From Thermoleophilia bacterium (lineage in GTDB: Bacteria; Actinomycetota; Thermoleophilia; Miltoncostaeales; Miltoncostaeaceae): 64,000 nt of DNA. Made by a program: the position numbers and the translations under genes. Numbering within the stretch: the first letter of the stretch is position 1; the number at the start of each line of letters is the position of its first letter. The stretch covers positions 23,441-87,440 of the forward strand of contig JANQPH010000004.1 in NCBI GenBank assembly GCA_028285405.1, read 5' to 3'. The notes beneath the pieces are model-generated. The model was not told where the DNA came from, ran no database searches, and saw only the letters and a program-made list of their open reading frames with translations. This document shows, piece by piece, positions 16,658 to 25,800 of the stretch.

Positions 16658-17737
16658 TCAGCCCGGCGTCACCGCCACCTTGACCGAGCCCTCCTCGCGC
16701 GAGGCCATGATCCCGTAGCCGTCGGCGCCGACCTCCATCGGGAGGTCGTGCGTCAGGACCGGGCTGGGGTCGACCTTCCCGGCCTCGAGCAGGGTCCACA
16801 TCTCGGGCAGGTACCGTCGCACCGGCGCCATCCCACCCGAGATGGTCACGTTCTTCCTGAACGCGGTGTCCCAGGCGATCTCGGGGGCGCCGAGGAACAC
16901 CTCCATGCCCACCCAGCTGATCGCGCCGCCCGGCTGGACCGCGTCCATCGCGAACGCCATCGTCTCGGGGCTCGAGATCGCGAGGATCACCCGCTCGGGG
17001 CCGAGGCCCTCGGTCAGGTTCCCGATCAGCTCGGCGGGGTCGTCCACGCTCGTGTCGACCGTGTGCGTCGCGCCCAGATCGGCGCCGATCCTCATGCGGT
17101 CGTGGTGGTGGCCCAGGAGCACCACGCTCGCCGGTTCGAAGAGCTGGGCGGCGTGGGCGGCGAGCAGGCCGACCGCGCCATCGCCGACGACCACGACGTT
17201 CTCCCCCGCTTCCACCCCGGCGCAGCGCACCGCGTGGTACGCGGTGGGCAGCACGTCGGTGAGGGGCAGCACCTTCGATCGATGCTCCTCGCCGGCCACG
17301 CTCTCGGGGATCCTGTCCAGGGTCCCTTCGGCCATCGGCACCCGGACGAACTCGGACTGGCCGCCCTGGACCTCCCCGCCGGCGCGCCAGAACGGCTGGA
17401 AGCCGTAGGCGCCGCCCTTGACGCACGACGTCGGCAGGTCCTTCCGGCAGAAGTGGCACGCGCCACAGCTGACCCAGAACGGGGACAGCACCGGATCACC
17501 CGGCGAGAGGTGCGTGACGTTGTCGCCCACCTCCTCGACGATCCCGATGAACTCGTGGCCGACCCGGCACCCCGCGTCGAACCCGAACGCGGCGCCGTGG
17601 TTGTAGATGTGCAGATCCGACCCGCAGATGCCGGCCTTGGTCACGCGAACGATGGCGTCGTCGGGATCGAGGATCGTCGGGTCGGGAACGGTCTCGACCT
17701 GCATGTCGCCGTCTGCCTTGTAGACGATGCCCCTCAT
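16658..17737 (-). CDS. Zinc-dependent medium-chain alcohol dehydrogenase
   Basis: 359 residues. Catalytic zinc ligands are Cys38 in GICGSD and the GHE pair (His61, Glu62). The structural zinc lobe is complete with Cys91, Cys94, Cys97 and Cys105 in CGACHFCRKDLPTSC. The Rossmann fold shows VVVGDGAVGLLAAHAAQ followed by LLGHHHDRM; a His rather than Asp at the end of the second strand makes NADP possible. It resembles the broad group that includes threonine, sorbitol and formaldehyde dehydrogenases; the substrate cannot be fixed. Its ATG overlaps the stop of the upstream FUSC gene by four bases (ATGA), so the two are one operon. Confidence 0.88.
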   Translation of the reverse strand: MRGIVYKADGDMQVETVPDPTILDPDDAIVRVTKAGICGSDLHIYNHGAAFGFDAGCRVGHEFIGIVEEVGDNVTHLSPGDPVLSPFWVSCGACHFCRKDLPTSCVKGGAYGFQPFWRAGGEVQGGQSEFVRVPMAEGTLDRIPESVAGEEHRSKVLPLTDVLPTAYHAVRCAGVEAGENVVVVGDGAVGLLAAHAAQLFEPASVVLLGHHHDRMRIGADLGATHTVDTSVDDPAELIGNLTEGLGPERVILAISSPETMAFAMDAVQPGGAISWVGMEVFLGAPEIAWDTAFRKNVTISGGMAPVRRYLPEMWTLLEAGKVDPSPVLTHDLPMEVGADGYGIMASREEGSVKVAVTPG

Positions 17738-19857
17738 GACGCCCCCTTCTGATCGCCATCGACCGCTCGATCGTAGTCGCCACGCCTGCCGGGGGCGGTG
17801 ATGCCCCCGGCAGGGCGCGGATCGACTCCCTCGCCAGACTCGCCGGTGAGCGTAGTGGGCTCCAAGAGGTCGGCGAGCGCGCCTCGTAGCAGCGCCTCCT
17901 CCTCACGGGCCGCCACCACCAGCGCGCCACCCCAGCTCGCCTCGTCCTCGCTCGAGGGCGCCATGGGATCCACGGCCCCCGGCATCGCACGCGCCTGGAG
18001 CGCAGTCCCGTCATCCCGGACCCGCGCGCCGACCGCGACGAGTCCCGGCTCGTGGAGCCGGCGATCATCGGGCGAGAGCCTCCCGAAGGCGTCACCGATC
18101 TCGAGCAATCGCGTGGGAAGCACCAGAAGCGCCGTGAGCCCGCCCGTGTCGATGCCCGGACCGGGCTGGCGAACGTACTCGCGCAGCGCCGTGGCGTACC
18201 GATGCGAGGCCGACATTGCGCGCTCCTGCGCGAACGCGTCGCCCGGCCGCGACAGCGCCTGCCCGACGGCGCCCATGAAGGCGGCGCCCGCCGCGAGCGT
18301 CTGCCGCTCGAGCGAGTTGGGCCAGAGCCCGAACGCAGCGGCGAGGCCGATTGCCGCACCGGCGAGGGTCCAAAGAACCCTGTCTCCGGCCGTGGCCAGC
18401 GCGTCGGGAGACAGCAGGTCGAAGAGCATCAGGACCAACGCGCTGATGAACATCGCGGCGAACGCGTAGCCGGCACGGCCCACGTACACGGCGCCGACGA
18501 GAAGAACGGGCAAGAGCGCGAAGGTCGCGACAGCGGAGTCGCCGGTGATCGCGATCAGCCCGAGGCCGAGGCCGATTCCGACCAGCGTGCCGACGACTCG
18601 CTCGACCGTGCGCGCCATGGACGTCGCTGGGGCCGCCTGGAGGACCACGAGGACCGTGAGGGGCACCCAGAGGCCGTGCTCCTCGGTCGCGTCGAGTCCT
18701 CGATAGAGCGCCGTGGCCGCGGCGAGCGCGATCGCGAGACGGAGTGCCTGCTGCGCATGCGCCGCGTCGGGCGCCAGCGCCCGCCGGAACGCGTGCCACT
18801 GCTCGCGCAGGGAGTCGCGGGGACCGAACCAGCGCTGAAGCAGCGGACCCGAGATCTGTACCCCGCGAGTGCTCCCGCGCGAGCGCTCCCGTTCAGCGAC
18901 GTTGGCCGTGGCATCCTCGACGTCGCGTGCCAGCCAGCGCAGGCGCATCCCGAGCCCGTGCGAACCCTCCGCCGACGCTGGCGCCGCACGGGCGCTCGCC
19001 AACGCCGAGCGGACGTCCGGTCGGGGCGGACGACGATCGCTCACGGCGGCATCGAGGTCGTCGAGTGACGCCGAGAGCGCGCCGACGAGCCGCGCCTCGG
19101 AGCCGGCATGCCAGCCCGCTTCGTCCGTGCGCGCCAGAAGGCGCTCGACATCGCTCGCGATCCGCTCGCAGTCGTGCAGGATTGCGACCAGAAGCCGACC
19201 CCCGGGCGCATACCCGGACGGGGCCCAGGCCATCTGGTCGCGCGCCGCACGGGCACCGGCCGCAGCAGTGTGCACACGCGCGGCGGCGCCACCCGGCGCT
19301 CCAAGCGAGCGGAGCGCGCGCGCCGCCTCTCGGAAGGTCGCCCCGATCCTGTCGCCCACCTCGGAGGAGCGGGCGCCGGGCACGAGCAGCAGCCCTGCCA
19401 ACGCGACGAGCCCTCCGACGACGACCCCGAGCGCGGCGTCGAGGCCCGTCTCGATCGTCCCGGGAGTCCCGACGGCGACGACGAAGACCATCAGCGCGAG
19501 GGTCTGGCCGACCCGCCAGTAGTCGTTCAAGGCAGAGAGCGCACCGGCGACGAGCGCCACGACGAACGTCGCGACCACGGCCACGACGACTGACTGCGCC
19601 AGCACCGGTCCAAGGAGCGCGAACACGGCCATCGCCAGGGTGATCGCCGACGTCGCGCCGACGATCGCCCGACGGGTTCCGCCGTAGCCGGTCATCACGA
19701 TGTTCACGGCGCCGAGCGCAGCCCAGAAGGCGACCTCCTCGAGGCCAGCCGCATAGAGCGCAACGAGCGGGATCGTGACGACGAGCGCAAGGCGCACGCC
19801 CACGACGAGCGCACCCCGGTCTCGGTACCACGTCGGGTCGTCGATCAGCCCGCGCAT
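17734..19857 (-). CDS. FUSC-family membrane protein (aromatic acid exporter/YccS-like)
   Basis: 707 residues with two membrane blocks of about six helices each (roughly 20-160 and 395-535), each followed by a soluble helical domain. This duplicated layout with the conserved segments ALGAVNIVMTGYGG and DYWRVGQTLALMVFVV in the first half and GLWVPLTVLVVLQ and RTVERVVGTLVGIGLG in the second is that of FUSC proteins (fusaric-acid resistance, AaeB, YccS). Family members are linked to efflux of aromatic or other weak acids across the inner membrane. I chose ATG 19857, which has a CAGAAT box eight bases upstream; a GTG nine codons earlier is the alternative. The coupled alcohol dehydrogenase suggests shared stress or detoxification use. 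Confidence 0.82.
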   Translation of the reverse strand: MRGLIDDPTWYRDRGALVVGVRLALVVTIPLVALYAAGLEEVAFWAALGAVNIVMTGYGGTRRAIVGATSAITLAMAVFALLGPVLAQSVVVAVVATFVVALVAGALSALNDYWRVGQTLALMVFVVAVGTPGTIETGLDAALGVVVGGLVALAGLLLVPGARSSEVGDRIGATFREAARALRSLGAPGGAAARVHTAAAGARAARDQMAWAPSGYAPGGRLLVAILHDCERIASDVERLLARTDEAGWHAGSEARLVGALSASLDDLDAAVSDRRPPRPDVRSALASARAAPASAEGSHGLGMRLRWLARDVEDATANVAERERSRGSTRGVQISGPLLQRWFGPRDSLREQWHAFRRALAPDAAHAQQALRLAIALAAATALYRGLDATEEHGLWVPLTVLVVLQAAPATSMARTVERVVGTLVGIGLGLGLIAITGDSAVATFALLPVLLVGAVYVGRAGYAFAAMFISALVLMLFDLLSPDALATAGDRVLWTLAGAAIGLAAAFGLWPNSLERQTLAAGAAFMGAVGQALSRPGDAFAQERAMSASHRYATALREYVRQPGPGIDTGGLTALLVLPTRLLEIGDAFGRLSPDDRRLHEPGLVAVGARVRDDGTALQARAMPGAVDPMAPSSEDEASWGGALVVAAREEEALLRGALADLLEPTTLTGESGEGVDPRPAGGITAPGRRGDYDRAVDGDQKGAS

Positions 19858-19865
19858 GGCTGAGG

Positions 19866-19871
19866 ATTCTG
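19866..19871 (-). promoter_or_regulatory. CAGAAT -10-like box for the FUSC/alcohol dehydrogenase operon
   Basis: On the minus strand CAGAAT stands eight bases before ATG 19857. It differs from the TAnnnT pattern in its first base only. Confidence 0.35.
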
Positions 19872-19990
19872 ACCGAGCGGGCACCGCGGTTCGCAGGTCG
19901 GGTCGCGACCACTACTCACCGCCAGACCGACGCCGTCGTGGCGGAGCGGTGTCAGTCTGGCTCGACCGGAGGGCGGGCGCGTGTCGGCAC

Positions 19991-21370
19991 TCACTCGGCC
20001 AGTGGAAGGCGAACCCGCACCGTCGCGCCACCGGTGGTGCCGTTGCTGACCTCGACTCGCCCGCCCCGCTCGGCGGCGATCGCGGCGACGATCGAGAGGC
20101 CGAGCCCAGTGCCCGGTGTCGAGCGCGACTCGTCCGCCCGGGCGAACCGCTCGAGGGCATGGGGAAGGAACTGCGGGGGAAAGCCGCCCCCGGCATCGGC
20201 GACCTCGATCACGGCCTGGTCGCCCTCCCGGCGACCCCTCACCTGAACGGCCCCGCCGCCGTGGACAACGGCGTTCTCCACGAGCGCACCGATCAGCGTG
20301 TCGATCAGACGAGGATCAGCGCAGACCGCCAGGTCGTCCGGCACCTCGACGGTGATCGAGCGATCGGAGCCGGCCGCGACCCGCTCGACCACGACGTCGG
20401 CGACCGGCCCGATCGCGACGCGGCGCTGCTCGAGCGCGAGCTCGCCGGCGTCGGCCCGCGCCAGGGTCAGCAGGCTCTCGGCAAGGCGGCTGAGCCTGGT
20501 GGCCTCCTGGCGCGCGTGCTCGACCGACTGGCGCAGATCGGCTTCGCTCGCTCCGGCGCGGTCGACGCTCTCGAGCTCGGCGCGCAGGGTCGTGAGCGGA
20601 GTGCGGAGCTCGTGGCTGGCGTCGGCGAGGAACGACCGCTCGCGCTCGGAGGACGCCTCGACGCGAGAGAGCAGCTCGTTCATGGTCTCGCCGAGCCGGT
20701 CGATCTCGTCGTCGGATCCCCGCGTCGGCAGGCGCTCACCCCGGAGCCGGCCCGAGATGCTCGCCGCCCGCCGCCGCATCGCCTCGACTGGCCGCAGCGA
20801 GGCCGAGGTCACCGCGTATGCCGCCGCTGATGACAGGACCAGGGCGGCCGTGAGGCCCACGACGAGGAGCAGACGCAGGTTGTCGAGCGAGTCCGCGCGC
20901 GCCTCGAGGGTGGTTCCGACCGCGACGAACCCGGCGTCCGGCACCGCCTCGTCGATCGGCACGACCAGGAGCCGGGCGGGGACCTCGGGCTCGTCCGGCT
21001 CGAATGCCGGGAGCACGACGTCGAAGGGCTCGTCGACGACGTCGACGCCGGAGTCGAGCGCCTCGAACACCAGGCTGGACCCCGCGACGATCTCGCCGTC
21101 CGATCCGAGCTGGGCGGCGAGGGGATCGGCGCCGAACGACTCGGTCGGCGTCGCGAAGAGCCCACCCTCCCCACCTCCTTCGGCCTCGACCACGTCAACC
21201 GGGACGCTGTCGGCGAGCTGATCGGCCTGCTGGCGCAGCGTGTCGTTGATCGAGTCGTCGAGCGAGGCCTGGAACTGGAAGAAGATCAGCACGCCGGTGA
21301 GCGCCAGCACCGCGGCCATCGCGACGACGAAGGCGGCCGTCACGCGCGCCCTGATCGGGGGCCGGCGCAC
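19991..21370 (-). CDS. Two-component sensor histidine kinase (OmpR-partner type)
   Basis: 459 residues. A first membrane helix (about 8-31) is followed by an acidic extracellular sensor region of about 120 residues, a second helix (about 150-175), a HAMP domain (SLRPVEAMRRRAASISGRL), the HisKA dimerisation helix with the phospho-acceptor His253 in ADASHELRTPLTTLRAELE, and an HATPase_c domain with N (LIGALVENAVVHG), G1 (EVADAGGGFPP) and G2 (TGLGLSIVAAIAAERGG) boxes. It would autophosphorylate on His in response to an envelope signal and pass the phosphate to the regulator encoded just upstream. GTG 21370 follows the regulator's stop by two bases and is preferred to a longer frame that would overlap it. 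Confidence 0.9.
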   Translation of the reverse strand: MRRPPIRARVTAAFVVAMAAVLALTGVLIFFQFQASLDDSINDTLRQQADQLADSVPVDVVEAEGGGEGGLFATPTESFGADPLAAQLGSDGEIVAGSSLVFEALDSGVDVVDEPFDVVLPAFEPDEPEVPARLLVVPIDEAVPDAGFVAVGTTLEARADSLDNLRLLLVVGLTAALVLSSAAAYAVTSASLRPVEAMRRRAASISGRLRGERLPTRGSDDEIDRLGETMNELLSRVEASSERERSFLADASHELRTPLTTLRAELESVDRAGASEADLRQSVEHARQEATRLSRLAESLLTLARADAGELALEQRRVAIGPVADVVVERVAAGSDRSITVEVPDDLAVCADPRLIDTLIGALVENAVVHGGGAVQVRGRREGDQAVIEVADAGGGFPPQFLPHALERFARADESRSTPGTGLGLSIVAAIAAERGGRVEVSNGTTGGATVRVRLPLAE

Positions 21371-21372
21371 GT

Positions 21373-22047
21373 CTAACCCTCGTCGGTGAGCCGGTAGCCC
21401 ACGCCACGCACGGTCTCGATCAGCGACTCGTCGCCGGGCCGATCGAGCTTTCGCCGCAGCGCCGCGATGTGGACGTCCACGACGTTGCTTCGGTTCTCGT
21501 AGGCGCCGTCCCACGCGCCGTCGAGGAGCTCGACGCGGCTGAGGGCATCACCCGCCCGCCGCATGAGCAGCTCGAGGAGCGCGAACTCGCGCCCCGACAG
21601 GTCGACCCGCTCCCCGCGGCAGCGGACCTCGCGTCGATTCGTGTCGAGCGCGAGCGGACCGACCTCGATCACCGGGTGGCGCAGGACGGCCGAGCGGCGC
21701 GCCAGCGCCCGCAGCCGCGCGACCAGCTCGTCCCAGGCGAACGGCTTCGGCAGATAGTCGTCCGCACCCGCCTCCAGACCGTCGACGCGGTCCGAGACCG
21801 CGTCGCGGGCGGTCAGCATCAGGACGGGTGTCTGCACGCCTTCGTCGCGAAGCCGGGCGCAGGCCGCCATTCCGTCCATTCCCGGCAGCATCACGTCGAG
21901 CACGATCGCGTCGTATGCGACGGCCTTCGCCTTCCAGACCGCGTCCTCGCCACGGTCGAGACGGTCGGCGATGAACCCCTCGCGGCCGAGGCCGCGAACG
22001 AGGGTCTCCGCGAGCGCATCGTCGTCTTCGACCAGCAGGACTCTCAT
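21373..22047 (-). CDS. Two-component response regulator, OmpR family
   Basis: 224 residues. The receiver domain has the acidic pocket (EDDD near residues 7-10), phospho-acceptor Asp51 in IVLDVMLPG, a conserved Thr (LMLTARD) and Lys (LPKPFAWDEL). The C-terminal winged helix shows VRCRGERVDLSGREFALLELL and the recognition-helix region RSNVVDVHIAALRRKLD ending VRGVGYRL, the hallmark of the OmpR/PhoB class. It is the first gene of the operon with the histidine kinase. It is divergent from a secreted coiled-coil gene, and the 125-base gap holds TGAA/TTCA repeats that may be its own binding sites, making that gene a likely target. Confidence 0.93.
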   Translation of the reverse strand: MRVLLVEDDDALAETLVRGLGREGFIADRLDRGEDAVWKAKAVAYDAIVLDVMLPGMDGMAACARLRDEGVQTPVLMLTARDAVSDRVDGLEAGADDYLPKPFAWDELVARLRALARRSAVLRHPVIEVGPLALDTNRREVRCRGERVDLSGREFALLELLMRRAGDALSRVELLDGAWDGAYENRSNVVDVHIAALRRKLDRPGDESLIETVRGVGYRLTDEG

Positions 22048-22069
22048 GGCACAGGTGTGGCGCAGCCGC

Positions 22070-22088
22070 GTGAAGACTTCATGAAACG
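22070..22088. promoter_or_regulatory. Clustered TGAA/TTCA dyads between regulator and coiled-coil gene
   Basis: TGAAGACTTCA (22071-22081) is a dyad and overlaps TTCATGAA (22078-22085), a second dyad, giving a TGAA half-site repeated at 11-base spacing. OmpR-class regulators bind such half-sites as direct repeats. The role is inferred only. Confidence 0.35.
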
Positions 22089-22172
22089 CGCCGTCACTGC
22101 CACTTCACCCGGCCTCGCTTCGCTCCTCCTGTCGGTCGGGGTGGTCCCGATCCACGTCCACGGAGGAGATCG

Positions 22173-22766
22173 ATGAGAAGCAAGCGATTTGCAGGACTTG
22201 CGGCACTGGCCGGCGCGGCGGTGCTCGCCACCGGTGGCGCCGCGATCGCGTCCACTGCCGGGGGCTCGGGCGGATCCGACGCCCCCTCGGCGGTCGCCAT
22301 CCCGGCGACCGGGCATGGCGTCCCGATGCTCAGCGAGGTCGAGGTCGCGCCTGGCGCTGACGGCGCGACGCTCAGCTCGATGGCGATCGAGCTCTCCCCC
22401 GAGAACGAGCAGAAGCTCGCGGAGATCGAGCGCCAGCTCGAGGCCGAATACGAGGCGATCGAGAAGGAGAGCCCGAAGATCGCGGCCGAGATCGACCGCC
22501 TCGAGGGCGAGCTCGACGAGCTGTTCGAGTCGGTCGGCGACGATGCCGAGCTCACCGACGCGCAGGTCGAGCGGCTCGAGAACCTCGAGAGGCAGCTCGA
22601 TGAGCAGTTCCAGGCGGCCGAGAAGGCGAACCCGGAGCGCGCCCAGCGTGTCCAGCAGCTCGAGCGCCAGCTCCAGGAGCTGCTGCCAGCGGGTGAGGAG
22701 TGCGGGCCCGTGGCCGAGCAGAACAGCGAGGAGCCGCAGGACGCCGAGGAGTCACCGGCGTCCTGA
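22173..22766 (+). CDS. Secreted coiled-coil protein, function unknown
   Basis: 197 residues. A typical signal peptide (about 1-27, ending AIAS) is followed by a low-complexity Gly/Ser/Pro part and, from about residue 70, long heptad-rich helices: ENEQKLAEIERQLEAEYEA, RLEGELDELFESVG, RLENLERQLDEQFQAAEKAN and RVQQLERQLQELLPAG. The end is acidic with one Cys. A GGAGGAG ribosome site precedes the ATG. It is probably a periplasmic or surface-attached rod. The position back to back with an OmpR-type two-component system, with possible half-sites between them, suggests that it is controlled by that system and may take part in envelope stress sensing, as small coiled-coil partners do elsewhere. No family name can be given. 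Confidence 0.7.
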   Translation: MRSKRFAGLAALAGAAVLATGGAAIASTAGGSGGSDAPSAVAIPATGHGVPMLSEVEVAPGADGATLSSMAIELSPENEQKLAEIERQLEAEYEAIEKESPKIAAEIDRLEGELDELFESVGDDAELTDAQVERLENLERQLDEQFQAAEKANPERAQRVQQLERQLQELLPAGEECGPVAEQNSEEPQDAEESPAS

Positions 22767-22807
22767 TGATCCGCGGCGTGGCCGGGCGGAGCGAGAATGC
22801 GCCCCGT

Positions 22808-22822
22808 CCGGCGACTCGCCGG
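22808..22822. terminator. Hairpin between convergent coiled-coil and multidomain dehydrogenase genes
   Basis: CCGGCG and CGCCGG form a perfect 6-bp stem with loop ACT, directly next to the minus-strand stop at 22823. Confidence 0.45.
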
Positions 22823-25800
22823 TCAGCTCGAGCGCAGGCTCGCCGGGGGTCCGTTACCCGACGGGCTGAGGCCGGCGTCGTCGGTCAGCAGCAGCCGGTC
22901 GACGCTCATGCCGTCCTCGCGCATCCACAGGTTGAGCGTGTGCACGCCGGCTGAGGGCACCTCGATCGTGGCGATCACGTCGTCCATCGTCTCGTTGAAC
23001 CAGCTCCACGAGTCGAGGGGCAGATAGCTCATGCGATCGGCGCTGGCCTGGGCCTGGCCGTTCAGGCCGACGTGGATCGAGTCGCCGCCGAAGTCGGTGG
23101 CATAGCCGCGGGCCCACACGTAGTAGGTGCCCGCCGCCTCGAACTGCACCTGGTATTGGCGCTCGGCGACGGTGCCGACATAGCCGGTGTTGGCGTTGGT
23201 GCCGCTGTCCGGCGAGGCGGTGATGGCCTCACCGACAGCGCCGGCCGGCGCCTGACCGACCAGCCACTCGTGGCCGGCGCGGGCGATGTTGTCGTCTGAG
23301 TCCTCGGCCTCGATCACCACCGTGCCGTTCTGCATCTGGATCGGTCCGCTGCCGGCGGGCCCCTGGGTGGTGAAGGTCCAGGTGTCCACCTGGCCGAGCG
23401 GGTTGCCGGCCGCATCGGTGATCTGGGCACCGATGGCCACCTGGTACTCGGTGGACTCGGCCAGCGGCGCATCCGGATCGATCCGCACGATGGTGTCGCC
23501 CGGGGCCAGATCGACCTGGGCGTCGACCGGCGCTCCCCCGGCGGTGGGCGTGATGGTGGCCCGAGCCGGGGTCACCGAGGCCGGATCGAGCGGCTCGTCG
23601 AAGCCGGCCGTGACGGTCGTCGAGAGCGCGACGTTGGTGGCACCGGCCGCCGGGGTGCGATCGGTGATCGTCGGCGGGGTGGTGTCGGACACCGGCGCCC
23701 CGCGAGGGCTGGCCGGCGGCCCGTTGCCCGACGGGCTGAGGCCGGCATCGTCGGTCACCAGCAGCCGGTCGACGCTCATGCCGTCCTCGCGCATCCACAG
23801 GTTGAGCGTGTGCACGCCGGCGCTGGGCACGACGATCGTCGCCTCGACGTCGTCCATGGTGCTGTCGAACCAGCTCCATGTGTTGAGCGGCAGGTAGCTC
23901 ATGCGGTCGGCGCTGGCCTGGGCCTGACCGTTCAGGCCGACGTGGATCGAGTCACCGAAGTTGTCGGTGGCATAGCCGCGGACCCACACGTGGTAGGTGC
24001 CGGGCGCCTCGAACTGCACCTCGTACTGGCGCTCGGCCACGGTGCCGACATAGCCGGTGTTGACGATGCTGCCCGAGTCGGGAAGCGCGCTGACCGCATC
24101 GCCCACCGAGCCGGCCGGAGCCTGGCCGGTGAGCCACTCGTGGCCGTCGCGAGCGATGCTGCCGTCTGCGTCCTCGGCCTCGATCACGACGGTGCCGCTC
24201 TGCATCTGGATCGGTCCGTCGGCCGGTGGGGCGGCGGTCCGGAACTCGACCGTCGTCTCGGGCAGGGGATTGCCGGAGGTGTCGGCGATGTCGCCGGAGA
24301 TGGTGAGGGTGTGGTCGGCCCCGGGCGAGAGGGCTCCGCCGAGGCTCACCGTCGCCTCGGTGCCGTCTTGCGAGAGCGTCGCCGCGCTGATCGGCACGGC
24401 GGCGCCGTTCGTGAGCGAGAAGTCACCGGCGTCCACGTTCGTGACGGCTTCCGAGAAGGTGAGCGTGATCTCGCTGGTCGCGACATCGACGTCCGTCGCG
24501 CCGTCGGCCGGGACGCTGCCGGTCAGCGCCGGCGGGGTGCCGTCGCCTCCGACACCCGTGAGCGGAACGTCGAGCGGACCGCTCGGATCGTTCGACGGGA
24601 TCCGGAGCGTCGCCGTCTTGGCGCCGTTGGAGGACGGGTCGAAGACCACGTCCACCGAGCAGCTCGCTCCGGTCCCGAGCGTGTCGCCCTGACAGCTCTC
24701 GCCGACAATCGCGAACTGGCCCGGGTTCGCCCCGACCAGCGTGGGAGCGCCCGGGAGCAGGTCCTGTGCGCCAGCGTTCTGGACCGTCACGGTCTGAGGC
24801 GCGGTGGGACCGGCGGGAAGCGGGTGGTCGCCGAAGCCGAGCGAGGCGGGCGCGGCCACGGCGGTCGGGTCGGGCGGGGTCGCCGCAGCCGGCGAGATCC
24901 GGAACTCCTCGAACCCGAAGCCCTGCGTCGTCGCGCTGTCGGACGTCGCCATCAGCCCGCCGAGCGCCGGCATGTCGAACCAGCTGCCCGGCACCGGCAC
25001 GGTCGCCAGCGTCTGCAGCGGCCCGTCGGCCAGGCGGTACTTCGCGCTGACGGTGTTGGCCACCGGGTCGCCGACGAGCTCGAGGTCGACGTGGTCGATC
25101 GGCAGCGACAGCGGCGCCGTCGCGCTCACGACGTGGTTGCCGGCCTCCTCGCGGCCCAGCTCGAGACGCGGGTTGCCGCCGTTGGCGCTCACCACGAGCC
25201 GCACGAAGTCGTCCTCACCGGGGCCGAAGTGCACGCCCGCCGAGGCGTCGCTCGATGGGATGCCCGTACCGAAGGGCGCACCCAGGACCGTCGAGACCGA
25301 GAAGCCGTTCCCGGGATCGAAGCCCTGCTGGAGGGCGTTGGCCTGGTCGTTGCGCGCACCCGCGGCTGTTCCGTCGACGGCGGTGATCTGGAGGAAGCCG
25401 CCGGCGATCCCGGCACCGACGAGTGTCGTCCCGTCGAGCTCGCGCAGCGGCCCGAGGCCATTCGACGAGAGCTGGGCGCCTTCGAGGCCGGTGCCGAAGA
25501 ACCCGCCCGCGTCGCTCGTGTCGAACAGCTGCACGAACGGCAGCGTGGTGTTCGCGCCGTTGGAGGCGTCGCGCTGGAGCTGGTCGGCGAGATCGGGGGT
25601 GCCGTCGCCGTCGTCGTCCGGGTCGAGCAGATCCGAGACGTTGTCGCCGTCGAGGTCGGGTGGCGCGTCCGCAGGGTTGCATCGGCTGGTCCCGTTGGCG
25701 ACCTCGTCCGCGTCGGTGTAGCCGTCGGCGTCGCCGTCGCCGGTGGGGTCGAACGGCGAGCACGCGCCGGAGGCGGCGATCGGGCGCAGCCGGCTGACCT

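Noticed and set aside
19991..21514. Longer histidine kinase frame starting at 21514
   Set aside because: The extra 48 residues are Arg-rich shadow sequence of the response regulator gene; GTG 21370 two bases after the regulator stop is more natural.
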